Part shown: in pieces, positions 15,674 to 20,429 of the stretch | Layout: each line of letters opens with the position of its first letter | How positions within the stretch are numbered: position 1 is the stretch's first letter | Assembly (NCBI GenBank): GCA_044433405.1 | Contig: JAWXTQ010000020.1 | Location: forward strand, 1 to 20,429 | Origin: CAMQVM01 sp044433405 | Lineage (GTDB): Bacteria > Bacteroidota > Bacteroidia > Bacteroidales > Rikenellaceae | Length of the DNA stretch: 20,429 nucleotides | Reading direction: 5' to 3' | Translations under genes and position numbers: made by a program | Notes under the pieces: model-generated | Told to the model about the DNA's origin: nothing | Seen by the model: only the letters and a program-made list of their open reading frames with translations | Database searches by the model: none

Positions 15674-17374
15674 ATGATAGAAACAAATTTAGTAGAGCTT
15701 TTTGCAAAAAGTTTTAAGGAAAATTGGGATAAAGAGGCGGTTGAAGATTACATATCCCAGAAAAGACTTACCTATGGAGAGTATGCTGCAGAGATAGAGC
15801 TGCTTCATATCACCTTCAGAGAGCTAGGTCTGCAACCTGGAGATGTTATTGCAGTGTGTGGTAAAAATTCTACGGCATGGTCTTTAGCTTATATGGCTGC
15901 TTTAACATACGGAATTGTTATTGTTCCAATTCTAGATGAATTCCATCCCAAAGACATATCTCATATCGTGAATCACTCTGAGGCGATGTTGTTTTTCTGT
16001 GATAGTGATATCTGGCGAAAAATGCAATTCCGCGATTTTGAGAAGCTTTTGGGTGTTGTGTCGTTGAATGATGGTTTAGTTATCGAGAGCAAAGAGAGTG
16101 TTGAGCTCTCTAAAGTGCGAGAGAATAGCAAAAAACTGTTTGCAGATAGTTACCCAGAAGGATTTAAACCATCGAATGTCAACTACATCCCGCGCGATAA
16201 AAACGCTTTAGCTGAGTTGTGTTACACCTCTGGTACAACCTCTCACACCAAGGGGGTTATGCTATCATACAACAACCTTTGTGGTAATGTAGTATTTGGG
16301 CGCACCAATTATGAGGCTAAAGGCATTACTCTTAAATCAACTCTATGTATTCTCCCACTTGCTCACACCTATGGTGTTGCATTTAACCTCTTAATGCAGC
16401 TAGAGTGGGGTGCAAAAATAACCTTCTTAGGTAAAATTCCATCTCCAAACATTATTCTTGAAGCTTGTGCTAAGGTTAAGCCGACACTACTATTCTTAGT
16501 GCCGCTAGTTTTAGAAAAAATATACAAAAATAAAATAGCTCCAATCCTTAAAAAGCCAGTTGTTGCAAAATTAATATCTCTTCCAGTGATAGGACCTATC
16601 GTTTATAGAGTTATCGGTCGTAAAGTTTATAATCTACTTGGTGGTAGTGCTTTAAATGAGGTTGTTATTGGTGGTGCTGCAATCAATGCTGAGGTTGAAG
16701 AGTTCTTCTATAAAGCAAAATTCCCATTTTTGGTGGGGTATGGCATGACTGAGTGTGCTCCGCTAATTTCGTACATACGATATGAAGATTTTGTTCCAAC
16801 ATCTGTAGGTAAGGCACTTAGTGGCATTATGGAGGTGAGAATCTGCAAAGAGAATGAGGAGGACGAAACAGGTGAAATCCAAACTCGTGGTGAGAATGTA
16901 ATGCTTGGTTACTACAAAGAGCCAGAGATTACAGCCGCAACGTTCACTGAAGATAATTGGTTGAAAACAGGAGATTTAGGTGAGATAGATAGTGAGGGAA
17001 ATATCTATATCCGCGGTCGTAGCAAGACTATGTTGCTCGGTTCGAGTGGTGAGAATATCTATCCTGAACCTATCGAGTCGATGTTGCAAAATATGCCGTT
17101 TATTCAAGATTGTTTAATCCTACAGCGCAATAAAAGATTGGAGGCGTGGGTTTATCCAGACTATGAAAGTATGGAAAAAATGGCTATCCCAGTCGAGAAG
17201 CTAGACGAAATTATGGATGACAACCGCAAAACAGCAAACTCATCGTTAGCAAAATTCGAATCGCTTGCTGTTATACGTATAAGCAAAGAGCCATTCCCTA
17301 AGACTCCAAAGAGGACTATCAAGCGAATGGATACAATAAAAATGATAGAAGAAAGTTTGTTAAATGAGAAATAA
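15674..17374 (+). CDS. AMP-forming acyl-CoA synthetase (long-chain fatty-acid CoA ligase type)
   Basis: The 566-residue adenylate-forming enzyme should activate a carboxylic acid with ATP and then thioesterify it to CoA. Motifs in order: the phosphate-binding loop YTSGTTSHTKGVMLSY (184-199), LPLAHTYG (227-234), VGYGMTECAPL (354-364), TGDLGEID (432-439), the hinge region IRGRSKTMLLGSSGENIYPE (446-465), and the C-terminal catalytic Lys region PKTPKRTIKR near the end. Both N- and C-terminal subdomains are complete. The LPLAHTYG and GENIYPEPIE motifs favour long-chain acyl substrates over acetate, but chain length cannot be set from sequence. It follows prfB by 13 bp and precedes the cyclophilin gene by 21 bp. 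Confidence 0.92.
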   Translation: MIETNLVELFAKSFKENWDKEAVEDYISQKRLTYGEYAAEIELLHITFRELGLQPGDVIAVCGKNSTAWSLAYMAALTYGIVIVPILDEFHPKDISHIVNHSEAMLFFCDSDIWRKMQFRDFEKLLGVVSLNDGLVIESKESVELSKVRENSKKLFADSYPEGFKPSNVNYIPRDKNALAELCYTSGTTSHTKGVMLSYNNLCGNVVFGRTNYEAKGITLKSTLCILPLAHTYGVAFNLLMQLEWGAKITFLGKIPSPNIILEACAKVKPTLLFLVPLVLEKIYKNKIAPILKKPVVAKLISLPVIGPIVYRVIGRKVYNLLGGSALNEVVIGGAAINAEVEEFFYKAKFPFLVGYGMTECAPLISYIRYEDFVPTSVGKALSGIMEVRICKENEEDETGEIQTRGENVMLGYYKEPEITAATFTEDNWLKTGDLGEIDSEGNIYIRGRSKTMLLGSSGENIYPEPIESMLQNMPFIQDCLILQRNKRLEAWVYPDYESMEKMAIPVEKLDEIMDDNRKTANSSLAKFESLAVIRISKEPFPKTPKRTIKRMDTIKMIEESLLNEK

Positions 17375-17395
17375 ATAATATTTAAAAGATAGAAT

Positions 17396-17827
17396 ATGAA
17401 GTACGCAATTATTGAGACTGAAAAAGGAACAATGAAAGTGGAGTTATACGCAGAGGAGACTCCAATTACTGTAGATAATTTTGTGAAACTTTCGAATGAA
17501 GGTTTTTATAATGGCCTTACATTTCACCGTGTAATTCCAGATTTCGTTATCCAAGGTGGATGCCCTGTAGGTACAGGAGTTGGTGGCCCAGGATATAAAA
17601 TCAAATGTGAAACCTCAGCTGAGCGTCAATACCACGATAGAGGGGTGTTGTCAATGGCACATGCAGGCAAGGATACAGGTGGTTCGCAGTTTTTTATCTG
17701 TCACAGCCGCAATAACACATCTCATCTAGATGGAGTACATACTTGTTTTGGAAAAGTGATTGAAGGAGTAGAGGTTGTTGACGATATCCGCCAAGGCGAC
17801 ATTATCAATAGCATCACAATCCTTTAA
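17396..17827 (+). CDS. Cyclophilin-type peptidyl-prolyl cis-trans isomerase
   Basis: This 143-residue single-domain cyclophilin is similar in layout to cytoplasmic PpiB. It catalyses proline cis-trans isomerisation during protein folding. The active-site pattern FHRVIPDFVIQGG (43-55) gives R45, F50 and Q53; MAHAG (87-91), SQFFI (97-101) and LDGVHTCFGKV (111-121) follow. There is no signal peptide, so it is cytoplasmic. Four cysteines (C56, C71, C102, C117) are visible; whether they are redox-sensitive is unknown. It is the last gene of the plus-strand cluster, and no clear terminator was found after it. The following 126 bp (17828-17953) hold nothing recognised. Confidence 0.95.
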   Translation: MKYAIIETEKGTMKVELYAEETPITVDNFVKLSNEGFYNGLTFHRVIPDFVIQGGCPVGTGVGGPGYKIKCETSAERQYHDRGVLSMAHAGKDTGGSQFFICHSRNNTSHLDGVHTCFGKVIEGVEVVDDIRQGDIINSITIL

Positions 17828-17953
17828 AAGAGATACGATTCTCAGTCGACACTAGAGCCACCGAGCCAGAGCATAGGAGAGAGAACGTGGGTCTCAGGGC
17901 TTATTGTTCGTGAGGAGTGGTTAGTGACTTTGCTTAGTTTAGCGACTTTGTTT

Positions 17954-18334
17954 GGCGGCTTTCACCGCATATGCTTGTAGTAATAGGTTTTTATTTCTTA
18001 TACTCATACCTACGGTATGGTAACGAAATAAAAACCTATTCCTATTTTTGGCTGCGCCAAAAAAGTGAAAGCCGAAGCGTACCCTAGGCTATCAAAAAAA
18101 TAAGAATTGTTGTTTAAGGTTTTTTAAGAAAAAATCACGCGGTAGACTACTATGAGCCATTTTTAGCTTCCTGGCTATCGCCAGTTCGCTAAAAACGACT
18201 CCTAGCAGCCTACCGCTGGCAAAAAAACCTTCGTCGCTACCGCTCCTAGGGCTCACTAGCGTTCGCTGGGTATACTCATGTAGCTTATGTATAGCTTTGC
18301 GATAGTCGAGCATAGCGATAATGATTAATGACCA
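17954..18334. repeat. Structured intergenic repeat, copy 3 (two-domain, full length)
   Basis: This about 381-bp copy is collinear with copy 1. The closing stem 17956-17965/18065-18074 is a perfect 10 bp. The small hairpin is collapsed to a single GCATATGC (17967-17974). The long stem 17978-17997/18025-18044 carries one mismatch. Domain B is closed by 18116-18125 with the 3' arm 18221-18231, and contains 18139-18145/18210-18216. An 8-bp stem TTTTTAGC/GCTAAAAA (18160-18167/18188-18195) encloses CTGGC/GCCAG (18171-18175/18180-18184) with symmetric TTC bulges. The left flank carries an imperfect tandem repeat of GACTTTG (about 17922-17953). A 73-codon minus-strand frame through it resembles the one in copy 1 but is not taken as a gene. 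Confidence 0.85.
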
Positions 18335-18389
18335 GATTAGAATACCTCCCCACCTGTATCAGCTTGAATAGCAACCACAAATACAGCAA

Positions 18390-18415
18390 AATTTTTCGTC
18401 TATAGACGAAAAATT
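18390..18415 (+). promoter_or_regulatory. Perfect palindrome, probable operator
   Basis: This is a 26-bp perfect inverted repeat centred between 18402 and 18403, with core CGTCTATAGACG flanked by T-run and A-run arms. It covers the expected -33 region of the promoter whose -7 box is at 18418-18425. A further half-site TTCGTCTATG (18435-18444) overlaps the start codon of the downstream pseudogene. This arrangement suits a dimeric repressor; the regulator is unknown. Confidence 0.6.
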
Positions 18416-18417
18416 AT

Positions 18418-18425
18418 TATATTTG
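18418..18425 (+). promoter_or_regulatory. -7 box upstream of the ATPase pseudogene
   Basis: TATATTTG matches TAnnTTTG. The position 19 bp upstream falls inside the palindrome (TTCG at 18395-18398). The predicted transcription start is near 18432, about 10 nt before the ATG. Confidence 0.5.
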
Positions 18426-18441
18426 AGGAAAATATTCGTCT

Positions 18442-19727
18442 ATGAAAGATAAAATTGAATTATTAAAAAAACATAATCTGTGGGGAGAATCCAATTTTGA
18501 TTATGGCTATAAAAGAGATAGTTATACGGATAAGATTGCTGACTGTATAGGTAATAGGCTTGTAAAAGTGCTTGTTGGTCAGCGTCGTAGCGGTTAGAGT
18601 TATATTTTACGGCAGATAGCTCTTCGATTAACAGAGAAAGGGATAGATTCTAAAAATATACTTTTTATAAGTAGGGAGTTTATTGATTTTGACTTTATAA
18701 ATAGCTATAAAGAGCTAGATGAAATAATTAAGGTATATAGGTCAGAATTAAACCCACAAGGTAAAGTGTATATCTTTATTGACGAGATACAGACTATTGA
18801 TGGCTGGGAGAGAGTTGTAAACTCATATTCTCAGAATTTTGCTGAGGAGTATGAATTGTTTATAAGTGGCTCTAACTCTGGTCTGTTGTCAGGTGAGTTA
18901 GCTACATTATTGTCTGGTGGTATATATGTTTTGATGTTTTCCCCTTTGGTTATGATGAATATTTAGGTATTAATGGTGAAAATAGGAATAGACAAACCTA
19001 TTTAGAATATTTGAATAGTAGTGGCATGCCAGAGCTATTCTCAATAAATAATGAAGATATAAAAAGAAACTATGTGTCGGCTGTAAAAGACACGGTGTTG
19101 CTTCGCGATGTAATTCAGCGTCACAATATACGTGATCCGAAGATGCTTGAGGATGTATTTGTGTTTCTTATAAACAACGCTTCTAATCTTATATCTATTG
19201 GTAGTATTGTAAAGTATTTTAAGGGATTAGGGCGAAAAGCGAGTTACGATGGAATATCAAATTATATAGGTTTTATTGAAGATACGTATATTATACACAA
19301 ATATAATCGCTACAATATTAAAGGGAAAGATACTATTTCGGGAAATGCAAAATATTATAGTAACGATCTCTCTTATAAGAATTATCTCTACTCGGGTTAT
19401 GGTTATGGTGTAGGTTGTATGTTAGAAAATTTGGTATACCTTGAGCTTTGAAGAGCAGGTTACAGTGTGTATGTAGGCAGTGTAAAAGATAAAGAGGTTG
19501 ATTTTGTTGCGCAAAAAGGAGATAATATATTCTATTTGCAGGTAGCATATATGCTTGTTGATGATATGACAATTCAACGAGAATACTCAGCCTTAGAGTT
19601 GATAGATGATAACTATACTAAAATGGTTGTCTCTCTCGACGATTTTAAGCTTCCATCAAGGAACGGTATAAAACATATTCAAGCATGGGAGTTGTCAGGC
19701 GTTTTGAAAGGTGATCTAAAAAGGTGA
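18442..19727 (+). pseudogene. Decayed DUF4143-type AAA ATPase
   Basis: This is a remnant of about 429 codons of an ATP-binding protein of the AAA_14/DUF4143 family, common in many copies in Bacteroidales; its function is poorly known. The N-terminus MKDKIELLKKHNLWG and the Walker A region VLVGQRRSG-stop-S are visible: the TAG at 18595-18597 replaces the Walker A lysine codon. Walker B VYIFIDEIQTIDGW and the sensor-like LFISGSNS follow. Near 18915-18920 one base has been lost, and the frame resumes at TAT 18921 (YICFDVFPFGYDEYLG). A TGA at 19449-19451 interrupts LEL-stop-RAGYSVYVG. The C-terminal part, KEVDFVAQKGDNIFYLQVAYM to IKHIQAWEL, is intact in sequence. Three lesions make a functional product very unlikely. 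Confidence 0.9.
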
Positions 19728-19751
19728 AAGCCACTAATCCCCACCAAAAAG

Positions 19752-19790
19752 AAAAAAGGTTCGAAATTCGATTTTGAATTTCAAACCTTT
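19752..19790 (-). terminator. Rho-independent terminator of tRNA-Val
   Basis: On the minus strand a 15-bp stem with one wobble or mismatch, AAAGGTTTGAAATTC with GAATTTCGAACCTTT, encloses a 6-nt loop and is followed by a run of T residues. It starts five bases downstream of the tRNA 3' end. On the plus strand it lacks a T-run, so it serves the tRNA. Confidence 0.85.
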
Positions 19791-19794
19791 GGTG

Positions 19795-19869
19795 TGGGAA
19801 CAATAGGATTCGAACCTATGACCCCCTGCTTGTAAGGCAGGTGCTCTGAACCAGCTGAGCTATGCTCCC
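19795..19869 (-). tRNA. tRNA-Val (anticodon TAC)
   Basis: The 75-nt cloverleaf has the acceptor stem GGGAGCA/TGTTCCC (one G-T pair), D-arm GCTC/GAGC, anticodon stem CCTGC/GCAGG with loop CTTACAA (anticodon TAC), and T-arm ATAGG/CCTAT with loop TTCGAAT. The discriminator base is A. CCA is not encoded, so it must be added by the nucleotidyltransferase. It is a single tRNA with its own promoter and terminator. Confidence 0.97.
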
Positions 19870-19879
19870 AATTGCAGTG

Positions 19880-19910
19880 CAAAGGTAATGCTTTTTTTTG
19901 TATTTCCAAA
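19880..19910 (-). promoter_or_regulatory. Promoter of tRNA-Val
   Basis: On the minus strand TTTG (19907-19910) and TACCTTTG (19880-19887) are separated by exactly 19 bp, a complete Bacteroidota -33/-7 promoter. The predicted start is a few bases upstream of the tRNA 5' end at 19869. This is the best promoter in the window. Confidence 0.8.
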
Positions 19911-20091
19911 TTTTAGATTAAAAAAAATATTTTATTTTGTTTGTTTATTTTTATTTTATGGTTTTTTGGCCTTTGGTTGGAATTACTATTCATGCTGATA
20001 TAGCGATTGTTAGATATCGTAAAATTGTTTGGATGTCGTAATTTCGTATAGTCAAGTTGAGATTAAATATTTTTTTTTGAGTTACTTTGTA

Positions 20092-20122
20092 TTGGATAAA
20101 AGCGATAGATTGTTTATCTTTA
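20092..20122 (+). promoter_or_regulatory. Possible ilvD promoter
   Basis: TTGG (20092-20095) and TATCTTTA (20115-20122) are 19 bp apart and each differs by one base from the TTTG and TAnnTTTG consensus. The leader to ilvD would be about 31 nt. Nothing else is recognised in the AT-rich stretch 19911-20091, and no leader peptide or attenuator was found. Confidence 0.4.
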
Positions 20123-20159
20123 CGCCTTTGCATTAATAAAAATCGTTAAAAGTAACATA

Positions 20160-20429
20160 ATGAAACTAAGAAGTTCAACCACCACAAGCGGAAGAAAGAT
20201 GGCAGGTGCACGTGCTCTATGGCGCGCGAACGGCATGAAAGAGGAGCAATTTGGCAAGCCAATTATTGCTGTAGTCAATTCTTTCACTCAAATGGTGCCG
20301 GGTCATGTACATCTTAAGGATGTTGGACAGAGAGTAAAAAAAGCAATTGAAGCTCAAGGATGTTTTGCCGCTGAGATGAATACTATCGCAATAGACGATG
20401 GTATTGCAATGGGGCACGACGGAATGTTG
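20160..20429 (+). CDS. ilvD: Dihydroxy-acid dehydratase, N-terminal part
   Basis: IlvD dehydrates dihydroxy acids to 2-keto acids in valine, leucine and isoleucine synthesis and uses an Fe-S cluster. The first 90 codons are present and the frame is open to the window edge. The start at ATG 20160 gives MKLRSSTTTSGRKMAGARALWRA, aligning with the family N-terminus. It continues GKPIIAVVNSFTQMVPGHVHL and IDDGIAMGHDGML, both hallmark motifs. The cluster-binding cysteines expected further on lie outside the window. Adjacent ilv/leu genes may follow but cannot be seen. Confidence 0.95.
   Translation, partial: MKLRSSTTTSGRKMAGARALWRANGMKEEQFGKPIIAVVNSFTQMVPGHVHLKDVGQRVKKAIEAQGCFAAEMNTIAIDDGIAMGHDGML

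Noticed and set aside
17828..17953. Terminator after the cyclophilin gene
   Set aside because: Only a very short GAGA/TCTC hairpin without a T-run is visible.
18766..19727. Three separate small genes (18766-18966, 19011-19451, 19467-19727)
   Set aside because: They are consecutive fragments of a single ATPase interrupted by a frameshift and a stop codon.
19911..20091. Attenuator or riboswitch before ilvD
   Set aside because: The region is AT-rich, without a branched-chain-codon leader peptide or a strong hairpin followed by a T-run that I can see.

Overview
The window looks like chromosomal DNA of a low-GC member of the Bacteroidota, most likely Bacteroidales. Five intergenic sites carry the -7 box TAnnTTTG typical of that phylum, and a sixth is a near match. 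Most start codons lack a Shine-Dalgarno sequence. Several proteins are typical of the group: a DUF4296 lipoprotein, a Big_5-type Ig-like envelope protein, an SLBB polysaccharide export protein and a DUF4143-type ATPase. Genus and species cannot be read from the sequence.

Layout. (1) 13-408 is a structured, non-coding-looking repeat (copy 1). (2) 476-4595, minus strand, is the operon nrfH-nrfA-ccsB-ccsA: a membrane quinol dehydrogenase, the pentahaem ammonia-forming nitrite reductase, and a split System II cytochrome c synthase probably serving the unusual CWSCK haem site. (3) 4669-4846 is repeat copy 2, holding only the first half of the element and running straight into a terminator-like hairpin. 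(4) 4900-7401, minus strand, is a solitary outer-membrane polysaccharide export protein. It shares a divergent promoter region with (5) 7510-17827, plus strand, ten tightly packed genes: Ig-like envelope protein, outer-membrane barrel, rbfA, LolC/E-type permease, DUF4296 lipoprotein, amidohydrolase, radical SAM protein, prfB, acyl-CoA synthetase and cyclophilin. The prfB gene is split by a programmed +1 frameshift and really starts at 14586. (6) 17954-18334 is repeat copy 3. (7) 18442-19727 is a decayed DUF4143-type ATPase with two stop codons and one frameshift, still preceded by a palindromic operator-like site. (8) A tRNA-Val(TAC) on the minus strand has its own promoter and terminator. (9) The window ends inside ilvD.

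The best candidate for something undescribed is the repeat family. The three copies differ at many positions, yet most differences fall in hairpin loops or are compensated across stems (a 20-bp stem with two double changes; a small hairpin with a different but still palindromic sequence). This suggests selection for a folded RNA or DNA structure rather than for protein. The element appears to have two separable domains, one of which stands alone in copy 2. Its function is unknown, and everything past the base pairing is inference.
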